Below are positions 12,495-23,058 of a stretch of DNA of 64,000 nt, piece by piece. Each line of letters opens with the position of its first letter. The first letter of the stretch is position 1. This stretch comes from Siphonodentalium dalli (Eukaryota > Mollusca > Scaphopoda > Gadilida > Siphonodentaliidae), in NCBI GenBank assembly GCA_032622095.1, contig CP136066.1, forward strand, positions 2,751,784 through 2,815,783, in the 5' to 3' direction. A program made the translations under genes and the position numbers. The notes beneath the pieces were generated by a model. The model saw only the letters and a list, made by a program, of their open reading frames with translations, was not told the origin of the DNA and did not search any database.

Positions 12495-15400
12495 TGAATG
12501 CAATTATTAGAGGAGATTATTCGATTATTTATCAGTTGATCGCGCAGTCGCAGTTGTTATCCGATACCAACGCCCATCTGTATTACTTTTACTATTTTTA
12601 ATACTTTTAATAATTCTGTTTAACCCTTTCTTTCGACATCCATACAATTATGACAACCTTCATCACCCGCGTGTACGTGGTATCGCCAACCCGGAAGGTA
12701 TCACCAAACCGGACTGAATGGGAATGTCATTTTCACGTGTATGAATATGTGCGTTTCTCAACGTAAAGTATGTGTTCGTCCACACGAAGCAAGAGTATTT
12801 ATCTACCCGATCTCAGTCAGTTCTCCCAGATCAAACAATTTACCAATTTTTAGGGAATTATTTCGATAGTGCTTTTGCTTTTGCTCATTCAAATTTTCGA
12901 GACCATCTATCCACTACTAGAGCTCTTGGCCTTCCACTCTGCCAAAATAAACATGCCGGTATATAGCGGAATATGTCATCGAAGCATAGGATTGACCATA
13001 ATTAAAAACAATGGTGTTATTCTCAATATGCGCGCGATGTGGTATGACCTCTGTCAGTCCAGATAGATCTGATGTCAAATTATCGGACCAAGATGTCACT
13101 AAACCGGATCTTCTGTGCAATCAATATGAGACTGATCAGTTGGACTGCGAGTGTGATCTGAAATATGAATCCATAAGATGTTCGAAATATTGTGTACATA
13201 TCCATTATGAATGGATTTTAATTGAAATTTATTGAACACCCAACTCAGCAATCATATTTGCGATTTCAAAAAGGTGAGTGAAAGATAACGTAATGCCTTG
13301 ATTACACGCTCGTGAATGTTGTCGTTCGCATGCATGCAGCTAACCGGAATTCGTTTAATGTTAACATAATTGGGATTTGTATATACATCTAGACCCACAG
13401 GATGAAACGATACGAAGTATCCACGCTTTGTTATAAACATGATGTTTGAAAGACCAAGCTGCACTGCCACATATAAACATAATCAGACTCATAATTTAAT
13501 CTCCAATCGCCGGACGTGTTCGGTGTGGGACAGTATATATAATAATATAAAATACATGCATACATATATAAAACAAAATCGTGGCATATGAAACAAATAT
13601 ATATCAGACATCGTGTAAACGTGTACATGGGGGAGGATGTTTGTTGTGGGTTTGGTTTTCTGTTGTGGGGTATGGTGTGTGCATTTGACCTTTCCCTCGC
13701 ATGTTTCTCTGTAATATATATATATATTACGCACACGAAGACATTCTTCCCCAGACCTTAAAACAAAAGTCAGACGAGTCTGATTATCCGCTTAGGAACC
13801 AACACCGATTTGGATAGACCTTTCTAAACGCCAGACATATGAAATCACATCATTTGTACAACCAGTGATTAACAAATGAAACGATGGATTTAAGGCGACC
13901 ACATATATAGCGTCCAAAACAATTCGAACCAACGGACTATTGACGACATTCTTACCTATATGTATCGACAAATCCCCTCTCAACCCCTCCACCAAAACCA
14001 CCACCCTTTTATAATGCAGTTCAGAGAATAGTTACACTGAAGGTTGAGAAATAACTGCAGCGACTTAAACTTTGACAAACTTAAGAATTATATTGCCATA
14101 ACGCAATCATGTGCATGTGTACACCCGTGTGAGGATGCTAACCATTCTTGTTTTATTGGACTCTTTACAGCGAAGCCCGAACTAACATGATTTCTCAAAT
14201 TAATAACCAGAACATAAAAATTACTTCCATGAAGGACCTTCTTTTTGGCAAGGCCTGTTATAGCTACAATTTAGACACACGGCTGTTTGAACTAGTACAT
14301 GCGTACATTTCAAATTCATTCCGCTTCCTATGACCGAATATACAAATCGTTATTTTCCCAAAAGCAGCAAAAGGGACCACAGCGACATATGCCACATTAA
14401 TATTACTGACTATATTCTGAATAAGATTTTCGACATATTCAATAACCACGTCAGAGACGTGTGCAATATTCAATGAACAGGGAGATGAACTATTTTAAGT
14501 TAAATAAATTGTGCTCCAATCCCATGTACACACTCATTCAATATGTCTATATATATGCTGAAAGCGACTGCTATAATTCATATGTTTATTTTATATTATG
14601 TTGTAATAATTGGGTCACTACAAATATGTTCAATCAATTGTTATGTATGTTTAAAGATACGGACGTTTTTTGTGGTGGGTATTGCTGTTAAAATAGCCAC
14701 ATACGATGAAACCGCCATAAATAGAAAGAATATTATATAATAGATAGATTGTGTTTATATACCAATACTATATATTGCGTACATTGCATGTTATTGTCAC
14801 GTTTGTACTCTTTGTTATGTAGAGACACATCAACAAAGTCACAGAACGATTTGTTTATAGACAAACACTCGGAACTACTGGATCGTCCAATGAACATGTT
14901 CCGTTGCGCTGGGAAGGCGAAGATAAATTTATTGGCACCATCAATAATCGCAATCTAATCACACCGAATTGTATTTTAATCGACGCATACTACCCGCGGT
15001 CAGTTTAAAATTCAGCTAATCCACGTTACTTCATGATTGGGAAATGGTCAGACAAAAAGCGTGTACATAATATAATTGTTATTGCAAAGAGATAAATAAT
15101 GTGTCAATCCAATTAGTTTTTTCTCCTAACCTATGGGAACTACGTCACACACCAACTAAGGAATTTATTATGATATTATTGTGAGTTGTAGGTTGTAGAC
15201 TCACAAATTAGGTGTTTTACAACCGACGTATAATGAGTGCGAATCTAAATAAGGAAATGACGCAATATCGTGACTCTGCTAACAAACAGTTCATCGTGCT
15301 TTTTGGCGAGAAACTAACACCCGACCTGCATTTGCTCCGAACAAAAGCCTGTTTTGTTAATAATATCGCATCCATGTCATCGCTATGCTATACTATTAGT

Positions 15401-16779
15401 ATCGCTTCCATGTCATCGCTATGCTATACTATTAGTGTATTATTGAGGAAATTATCATAATACTATGCTAAATTATAACCTGCAACGAAGGCAATATTCT
15501 AAATATTCTGAATTATAACCTACAGCGAAGGACGCCCGTCCCTTCAACCGAATTAATCTTATCTTATCGTAATGATTTAATATATTATTGTGAGCCAATT
15601 ATTACAACATAATATAAAATTAACATATATATAAAACTGGTTCACATTTTTTTATTATTTAGCGTGAAAAGTGTTGTTTTCATATTTAGATAAACTAAAT
15701 AATTTCCGCTAAATTTGTGAGCTTAAATGGTCACCAGTAGAATACAATCCAAACTTCGGAGTTGTCATGTCCAACAACTGGAAGAACCAGATGTAAACTC
15801 GATGAAAACTCTAACCTAACAGGGGTGCCAATATCAGTTCCCGAAATGTGGTGCATTAAGAAACTCTAAGGTAAACACCACCGACAGGGACACTCTAACC
15901 ACGTCACTGCTCACTCGTGATTTACACTGATTTAATGTTTACATTCGTTGTACAGTTCCGGGCCTACAATATCGAATAGCGCAGAATAGCCTATTCTATT
16001 AATAGGACATTATAACATAAAATACAAACAAACATCCACGTACACTCCCATTATACAAGTAATTGACACTTCTATAAAACACATGAATACAACGAGGCCA
16101 AAAGACCCATGTGTCCCCACAGAGATAAAGGATATGTGGTGACATGCCGAAAATTTAGCAAATGTTCACTTCTGGCCGCCGTTTTTATCGCCATATTGAC
16201 TAATGTTTAAGGGTGGAATGTTAGCAAAATGAATCGAGTGGAAAACAAGACCGCATTGTATACTATCTCTTTACTATCGTTACTATAATGGCGATCAAAT
16301 ACCTGGTGCATATCAAGCAAATTGGCCGCCATGACGGGCGCCATCCTGTCTGGAGTCTCTGCGGCCACTAATTTATTTCGCGTTAACAACCGAAGAAACT
16401 TAGAGGAGACCACAAGGAAGAACATGAGTGGGGGAAAAGTTGAATTCTGGGTGGGTGCAAGGATCGACCAATATCCCCCTGCCTGGCTAATTAATACCTG
16501 TCCTGATGGACCCACCAGAGCTCACTACCACTAGTCTACTCGCGATTTGTAGCAATGTCCCATGGGTCACTGACCAATCAATATACATGTATGCATGTAC
16601 ATTACTTATATATATATATATTTGCTATGGCAGATCGACGGTGCGAATGTCAGGGGTTTGAACGCAGGGATGACAGAGGAGTGGAGCATAATACCATGGG
16701 GTATGAAGTAGTCAGGGTCTGGGGTTGTGCATGCTGCCCACTATCACAGTACATATTCCCAATTGTGGGTGTGTATAAC
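12495..16779. other. Unassigned AT-rich stretch
   Basis: No exon with recognisable protein similarity. A two-copy 37-bp tandem repeat based on 'tcgctatgctatactattag' lies at about 15365-15440. The region 16207-16534 is relatively GC-rich and open on both strands (about 100 and 70 codons), but neither translation shows a domain I recognise. It may be a decayed repeat or gene fragment. Confidence 0.45.
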
Positions 16780-17277
16780 CAGGGTTCGCGCTGCAACTTG
16801 CCAAATTTGCCAATGGCAAAAATAATTCACATTTGGCAAACAATATTTTCATTTGGTAAGTCACTTTTTAATTCTTCAAGAAAGTTGATACATATTGGTT
16901 AATCAATACCATGCATTTCAGGAAACTCTCACAATCGTATTAGTGGTGTTTTATAATGTCTAGGAAAAGTAAACACGTTTATTAAGATGCCGTTAATCTG
17001 ATAACATTAGTACCGGTGGGTGAAGGGGTTACCCGTATTTAGTGTGGTGGTGGTGTTTACATAGCTAATCCGCTTGTAATGTGCCCTTCTGGTGAAGCTA
17101 CTCTTCTACAATTGTATTGTTCGGTGATTGGTTTATTTTTGTGTGATAAACCACAAAATAAGTCTCAATGTTGCAGAAAATTATACTATCAGGGATAGCA
17201 TTTGGCAAATTCTAAAATAATTTGGCAAAAAATATTTGCATTTGGCAAAAGTAAATTTTGTTCCAGCGCGGACCCTG
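16780..17277. mobile_element. hAT-type MITE with 8-bp target duplication
   Basis: The terminal inverted repeats are CAGGGTTCGCGCTG on the left and CAGCGCGGACCCTG on the right, with one mismatch. The 498-bp element is flanked by perfect 8-bp duplications TGTATAAC at 16772-16779 and 17278-17285. Eight-base duplications and CAGGG-type ends are typical of hAT elements. Subterminal regions at both ends contain repeated TTTGGCAAA-like motifs, plausible transposase-binding repeats. No transposase is encoded. Confidence 0.9.
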
Positions 17278-17720
17278 TGTATAACTGAGTGTCTAACACA
17301 ACACAAATTCAGAACATGTTACAAAGCAATGCTTTTAAACCATGTTTATATCATACCAGGGCCACGCTGCAGTTTGTTTAAGATTGGAAACCTGATATTG
17401 AAACCTGTTGATGAAGCCATAGACGCACTCGGTGGACTCATACACCTCGCCGGATAGAGGTTTATGACCCACCTGGTTGAGCCATGGCCCTCACAACTAT
17501 TCGTGATTGGCAGCAATCTACCATGGAATATCTCACTGTTGACACATGCATGAGGTTTTACAACGACTGTCGTATCACTAGGCACCAAATTGTCTGATAT
17601 GCAAGTTGCAACGCTTATACCACTGTGGTGAGTACCAATGGGGCTTGTAATTTGCTGTATACATAATGTTGTAATTGGAGATTTAGAACCCTGAAATTAG
17701 TTCATCCGATTATATTCAAG

Positions 17721-18698
17721 GTGCCACAGATTAGCAAAGTGACGGATGCAGCAGATACGTTAATCGACGAAATGGAGAAGCTCCAGAATGGAATGAACTG
17801 CCTGCGGGTAGACGACAACGACGCCGCCACACTGGATGTTTGTGACAACAAAGTGGAATCAGCCGTGTCAACACAACAACAACAATGTTATTCCGATGGT
17901 GCTTCTGTCGAGCAATCCTGTGACTTGGTGAAGGACGCTGTGATCCGGGAGTTTGTTAAAACACGTGAGATTATCATCGAGGGTTCATATCCCGTGATGC
18001 GGTTTGTTGACAATACCGTCGCATCGCCGTTAATGGTGGCCACGTGCAGCCCTCACACACTGATGCTGATGAGCCAGAACGGCCACGTGACACGGCAAGT
18101 GAAGTTATCGATGTCGCCATGTGATTTGTGCGTCCAGTCGGGCAGGGTGTTTGTTACGCACGTGGCTGATGACGTGATAACCGTCTACAACTTACGCAGT
18201 CTCACAAAGTCATCAGAGTTCAAAACGTTGGAAGGATGCTGGGGTATTTGTGGCATCGATGATAATCTTGTTGTGAGCTTCTGTTATGACAAATGTGTCC
18301 GTCTGCTGACATATAACGGTGAAATTACCGCGAAATCCACTCACACGTTTTACTATCCCTGCTTCGTGGCTGTATCAGCGAGCAGCGACGTTATTTACGT
18401 CACGGAACGTGATTCATATTCTATCGTGGTTCTGTCGTCTGACCTATCAACATGCTTACAGACGATCATACACTCAGAGTTGAAGGACCCTTGCGGGATG
18501 TGTGTGTTTGGAGAGCAGATATATGTCGCTTCTTGGTCAGCGGGTAAGATGTTCCAGTTGGATGCCGATGGGTCACACTGTCGCGCCGTGATATCATTAG
18601 AAGATCAATGGGGCGTCGACTGGAACGCAAGCGAGAGACTGATGGCCATCAGCACCACCCTTAATAAGCAAATCGTTCTATACAAAGGTTCATTGTAA
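17721..18698 (+). CDS. NHL/TRIM-like beta-propeller protein, probable 3' coding exon
   Basis: An uninterrupted frame encodes about 325 residues ending in TAA at 18696-18698. The first 75 residues are acidic and helical-looking, like the end of a TRIM coiled coil. From about residue 90 the sequence shows propeller-blade patterns repeated about five or six times: a Pro-Cys-x-x-x-x-Val turn, a hydrophobic strand such as IYVA, YVTE or VFVT, then a strand ending in a charged loop. This resembles the NHL-repeat half of TRIM2/3/32-type proteins and their invertebrate relatives. No RING or B-box is present. The frame is already open before 17721, and 'tatattcaag' at 17711-17720 could be a splice acceptor. 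The first in-frame ATG is at 17772, giving 308 residues. A 14-A run at 18898-18911 leaves open a 5'-truncated retrocopy. Function, if intact, cannot be named beyond a protein-interaction propeller. Confidence 0.72.
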   Translation: MPQISKVTDAADTLIDEMEKLQNGMNCLRVDDNDAATLDVCDNKVESAVSTQQQQCYSDGASVEQSCDLVKDAVIREFVKTREIIIEGSYPVMRFVDNTVASPLMVATCSPHTLMLMSQNGHVTRQVKLSMSPCDLCVQSGRVFVTHVADDVITVYNLRSLTKSSEFKTLEGCWGICGIDDNLVVSFCYDKCVRLLTYNGEITAKSTHTFYYPCFVAVSASSDVIYVTERDSYSIVVLSSDLSTCLQTIIHSELKDPCGMCVFGEQIYVASWSAGKMFQLDADGSHCRAVISLEDQWGVDWNASERLMAISTTLNKQIVLYKGSL

Positions 18699-18929
18699 CG
18701 ATTCTTGTTTCTTCGTGTGTTTTAATTCGAACAAGGAGCCAATACCACACGAAAACAACATGTTCAAATTGTAATGTGACGGAACAAAATATAGACATCT
18801 TATGTAAATAATAACCGTTCAGTGTCCAAAATAGAAATATCATTATCTGCTTGCAGTTTGAGTAAAGAGCAACAAAAGTAGAGATTATTTATCATCCAAA
18901 AAAAAAAAAAATGCGTGCAAATTACATCG

Positions 18930-19690
18930 TGTTAAAATGAATTATAGCAGAGGGCGTTCGACATAATATCTAAATATTTACAAAGCCCTTCCGTGATACA
19001 CTGAATTATAGCAGAGGGCGTTCGACATAATATCTAAATATTTACAAAGCCCATCTGTGATACACTGAATTATAGCAGAGGGCGTTCGACATAATATCTA
19101 AATATTTACAAAGCCCTTCTGTGATACACCGAATTATAGCAGAGGGCGTTCGACATAATATCTAAATATTTACAAAGCCCTTCTGTGATACACTGAATTA
19201 TAGCAGAGGGCGTTCGACATAATATCTAAATATTTACAAAGCCCTTCTGTGATACACTGAATTATAGCAGAGAGCGTTCGACATAATCTCTATATAGTTA
19301 CAAAGCCCTTCTGTGATACACTGAATCCTGTTCACATCATCGTGTTAAAATGAATTATAGCAGAGGGCGTTCGACATAATATCTAAATATTTACAAAGCC
19401 CTTCTGTGATACACTGAATTATAGCAGAGGGCGTTCGACATAATATCTAAATATTTACAAAGCCCTTCTGTGATACACTGAATTATAGCAGAGGGCGTTC
19501 GACATAATATCTAAATATTTACAAAGCCCTTCTGTGATACACTGAATTATAGCAGAGGGCGTTCGACATAATATCTAAATATTTACAAAGCCCTTCTGTG
19601 ATACACTGAATTATAGCAGAGAGCGTTCGACATAATCTCTATATATTTACAAAGCCCTTCTGTGATAAACTGAATCCTGTTCGGTGATCG
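18930..19690. repeat. 64-bp satellite in two duplicated blocks
   Basis: The unit of 64 bp begins GAATTATAGCAGAGGGCG and includes CTAAATATTTACAAAGCCC. About 11 copies lie in two blocks (about 18926-19328 and 19337-19680). Each block opens with 'catcgtgttaaaatg' and ends with the same variant monomer (GAGAGCG, TCTCTATATA) followed by 'gaatcctgttc'. The two blocks are therefore a duplication of the whole short array rather than independent growth. It starts about 20 bp after the A-run following the propeller gene. Confidence 0.92.
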
Positions 19691-22010
19691 GTCAACTACC
19701 AATTGGGTCACGTTTCATATCTCAATAATACGCAGAACAAATGTTGACCTAATCTGACACTGTCACTAAAAGTGGGCGTGCTTTTCAAAGTTCAGCCGAA
19801 TTGCACCTGAAACCAGTTATTTATATCGACCACGTTATCGTCGCCAAGTGCTTGGAAATCTTATATCTGGCTGACTTTTGGCTGTGTGTGCTAGTTTCAA
19901 GTTATCGGCAGATTTTTTGATAATAAATAGGAATACATTCAACTGTTTTATGGAAATAAGTCATAAAAAAGCTATATAACTATACGAAATTAATGTAGTG
20001 GTGTGTATTATTGGTGGATACGGCTTGTGGACGTTGGGTGCACATTTAGTGAGAACAATGTCGCGGTTTACACAATGTTCCACAACGATCACATCGCGGT
20101 ATCCCACAATAACACAAACACCCACTACATTATTTTCTTATTTAAACGTCAACTCCACATATATATAGTGTCACCATCGCTATGTTAGAATTCCATTGAG
20201 TTGGAATAAATATGTGGAAGAAATACCCAGGTTAGGATTCCACTTAAACTTGAGTTGAAGTATATGCACCCAAATTCAAGATGGTGGCCAAAATGGCGAC
20301 CACAAATTTAAAGATCACCGAAATCGCTGATGTTCACATCAGTGTGCGTTATTGTCACGACAACTCCACCCATACTTACTGTGGTGAGCAGGAGACACTG
20401 ACACTTTATATTTGAGCTTGGTGGCCATGTTTGTGTCAATGTGCCTTATATATGTATTGTGTATTTATAAATATTAACTTGATATATAATAATTATAATC
20501 GTTGTATGATAAATTATTTATAAAGTATAAATGCCTTGACCGTACAATCCAGTGTGCTTCATGCTTCCAATTAAGTAAAAAAAGTAGTTTAAAAAGAACA
20601 CATTTGTTTTCGTGAGGTCGATAAACAATTTGATAGGAACTATTTAAACAAACAAAACCACTGCATTATCTTGACAATGAACCCAATTAGGGTATGCTCA
20701 CTGTCTACCATCATAATTCTGAGAGAAAATAACTACAACATTTTTCATTGCATATTTTAGTTTTTTGGCAGTAATTTGCAGGACTTTGTTTTCGGGTAAA
20801 GGACCAAAACAACACAAAACGATATAATAGTCAGCCACGTTTTCAATAATCTGGCAGATATAAATACTGATTCATCTTTTCAGACACAATGTAGTGTTTT
20901 AGTGATTTCTCAACAAAAAAAAAAGATTTATTTTATCGCAGAATGTCATGCTTTCAGATGGTAGACTGAGCGCATACCCTAGTTGGGTGCATAGTCTAGA
21001 TAATGCAGTGTGCGTTTTTGGAAATATTTCCTGTAAAACTGTCTAATAGTGTCTGTCGACCTACATGAACAAAACGGCTTAAAAAAAACTCTTTATGACT
21101 TAACTCGAACATATATTGCATATTGTGAGGACAAATACCTGTTGGTATAATACTATAGCATACATTGGTTATAAAGGATTATGATACATCCCTTCAAATT
21201 GGTTGTTTGAAATTCAGATTTAACGAAAATTAACGAATGGCGCTTCTTAACCGCTATCAAACATGCTCACTTTGGCTATACCAACAATTCGAATTCCTTA
21301 TCGAAAGGTTTCTCAATTGAACACTGCGATCTTTCTCAATTCAGATCAACACCACGGTCCCAATAATTTTGATCGGGTATTCGAATCAATGACAAGGCCA
21401 TATCTGAACCTCATAGTTGAATAACCAGTACATCTCGAATGGCTTCAAGATCTCCAATTATAGTTGGACATTTCCAACACGCACACACTGAGGTTTGAAC
21501 ATTTGTAACTGATGGCCATTTCAGTCCAATAATTTGGCCAGCTCACCGACATGGGCCGATTGAACATTCCGTATTTGATGTTTTTTTTCTTGACTTTTGT
21601 ATCTTGATTTACCAAAACACTGTCTCCTGGCCGTTACGCGAGTCGCCGAGAATCACTCTATCAAATCCACCACCGTGTTGAGCGTTTTGTTTATCGCACA
21701 CTATGTACATACTGTATGTAGCTGAACTAATCGATTGAGTTATTTGAACGGCGGTATTAATAGTTCGACAGTATACACACTGTTTGTTCTTTGTCCCGGT
21801 AAATTTAAATCGATGTTGTGATCAATTCCCTACACTAACGTCAACAAAACATTGTCGAATAATGCAGACAGTAGTCGCTCGCAGGTGGTCGACAAACAAA
21901 ATTAAAGTGTTGATATGTGCTAGCATGTGAATATATACCCTCATTCGTGCATTCGGATTACACCTTTAAATGCACATGTTCCTTAATTAGGATTACCCGT
22001 GGTCGCGTGG
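19691..22010. other. Non-coding stretch upstream of the arrestin gene
   Basis: No recognisable exon. It contains one fold-back repeat near 20.66-21.01 kb, listed separately. The remainder is unremarkable AT-rich sequence. Confidence 0.5.
20659..21010. repeat. Fold-back inverted repeat
   Basis: The left arm 20659-20713 (CACTGCATTATCTTG ... TGTCTACCAT) is mirrored by 20958-21010 (ATGGTAGAC ... GATAATGCAGTG) with a few mismatches. About 245 bp lies between the arms. It is probably a decayed MITE. Ends and target duplication could not be fixed by eye. Confidence 0.75.
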
Positions 22011-22017
22011 TTTTGAC

Positions 22018-22095
22018 GTCTGTTTCACACATTCTGATTTTGACTTCTGTTTCACACATTCTGATTTTGACTTCTGTTTCACACATTCTGATTAG
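22018..22095. repeat. Three-copy 26-bp direct repeat
   Basis: TTTCACACATTCTGATTTTG plus ACTTCTG is repeated three times in perfect or near-perfect register, about 850 bp upstream of the arrestin start codon. It lies next to the large inverted repeat. A promoter role is possible but not shown. Confidence 0.85.
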
Positions 22096-22143
22096 CAGTG
22101 AACGCATGTTCGGCTTGTTCGTGTAGGCGTGGTATTTCATAAT

Positions 22144-22441
22144 GATTATGTTATATAATGTACGTTCTAGCTCCTGTGTTCCCCAAATATGGATGATACA
22201 GGAATATCCATTCAGTAACTGGAGACGTGCAGAAATAAGTTATTGGTGCACGTCTCCTATAACTGTCATGACTGGCATATCGTAATTGTTCGTTAATTTA
22301 TTCACGGCGAAGTCAATAAGTACCACGGTTCAGATTTACCAAACGTTACACATCTGGTGTTCCAGTTACTGAATGGATATTCCTGTATCATCCATATTTG
22401 GGGAACACAGGAGCTAGAACGTACATTATATAACATAACCA
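22144..22441. repeat. Large near-perfect inverted repeat upstream of the arrestin gene
   Basis: An arm of about 80 bp (22144-22225) reading TTATATAATGTACGTTCTAG ... CCATTCAGTAACTGGA reappears as its reverse complement at 22357-22441. The interior of about 130 bp has its own small hairpin (GGAGACGTGCA/TGCACGTCTCC). The element sits about 500-800 bp upstream of the arrestin ATG. It is either a fold-back MITE or a promoter-proximal hairpin. No target duplication was identified. Confidence 0.88.
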
Positions 22442-22772
22442 TTAAAGACGACATGGCTGATAGAAAAAACGTAATCTTACTTTATATCTGAAATCATAAA
22501 GCTGAATTGACTATATTACGGACATGTACACTTAGCTTGTAACATGAAAGATGGAAAATATAAAGCGGAAAAAGATCATCGTAATATCTACCCCGGATTA
22601 CAAACCATAGCTGGATCGGGTAACTGTTTAACCTATAGTTATGGATTTGGTGATTACAATACATAGCTATATCGGTAACTGTTAAAGTTGGTGTAGTGTA
22701 TGTGTGGAAGACAATATAATTATGTAACACCGAAGCTCTAATCGATATCGGACAATAATTTCTGGAAAACGA

Positions 22773-22980
22773 GTGGGGAAAACACAACGAAGATCAAACT
22801 GACAGACTGAATTTAAATATGCCATAATACCATAATATTACGGCATTAAATTATCATGGGAAAATACAGCGAAGTTCAAACTGACAAACTGAAGCTGAAT
22901 ATGCCTTAATACCATAATATTACGGCAATAAATTAGCATGGGGAAAATACATCACACAGAAGTCAAATTGACAGACGACA
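22773..22980 (+). repeat. 82-bp tandem triplication spanning the arrestin start codon
   Basis: Three successive copies of about 82 bp begin at about 22773, 22856 and 22938. Each carries a 'gggaaaayac' start-codon-like block, a 'cgaag.tcaaactgacaga'-like block and 'accataatattacggcat'. Only the third copy continues into the arrestin reading frame. The second has an ATG that opens a 17-codon frame closed by TAA at 22907-22909. Confidence 0.8.
22856..22909 (+). other. Possible upstream ORF (17 codons)
   Basis: This ATG lies in the second copy of the 82-bp repeat, 82 bp before the true ATG and in a different frame. It opens a 17-residue peptide ending in TAA. If the transcript starts upstream of it, it would act as a uORF. 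The peptide begins MGK like the real protein because it is a decayed duplicate of the start region. Confidence 0.5.
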
Positions 22981-23058
22981 AGAACGGGACATATATGCCT
23001 GGGGAGTTCGTGTCCGGAATAGTGGTCGTGACACTCGACGAACAAATGCCAATCAAAG
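22938..23058 (+). CDS. Arrestin gene exon 1 (start codon)
   Basis: Encodes residues 1-40 plus one base. The ATG at 22938 was chosen because MGK followed within 20 residues by a Y-x-PGE-x-VSG motif is the usual alpha-arrestin N terminus. The donor AAAG|GTCAGT at 23058/23059 leaves phase 1. An additional 5' non-coding exon cannot be excluded, and no convincing TATA box was assigned. Confidence 0.88.

Noticed and set aside
9638-12601. Similar small proteins encoded at 9.7 and 12.3 kb
   Set aside because: They lie across the palindromic modules of the two piggyBac-type MITEs. Similarity comes from transposon identity, not protein constraint.
16207-16534. Overlapping frames of 102 and 70 codons
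   Set aside because: They are open on both strands with no recognisable motif. Possibly a decayed repeat, and not enough to call a gene.
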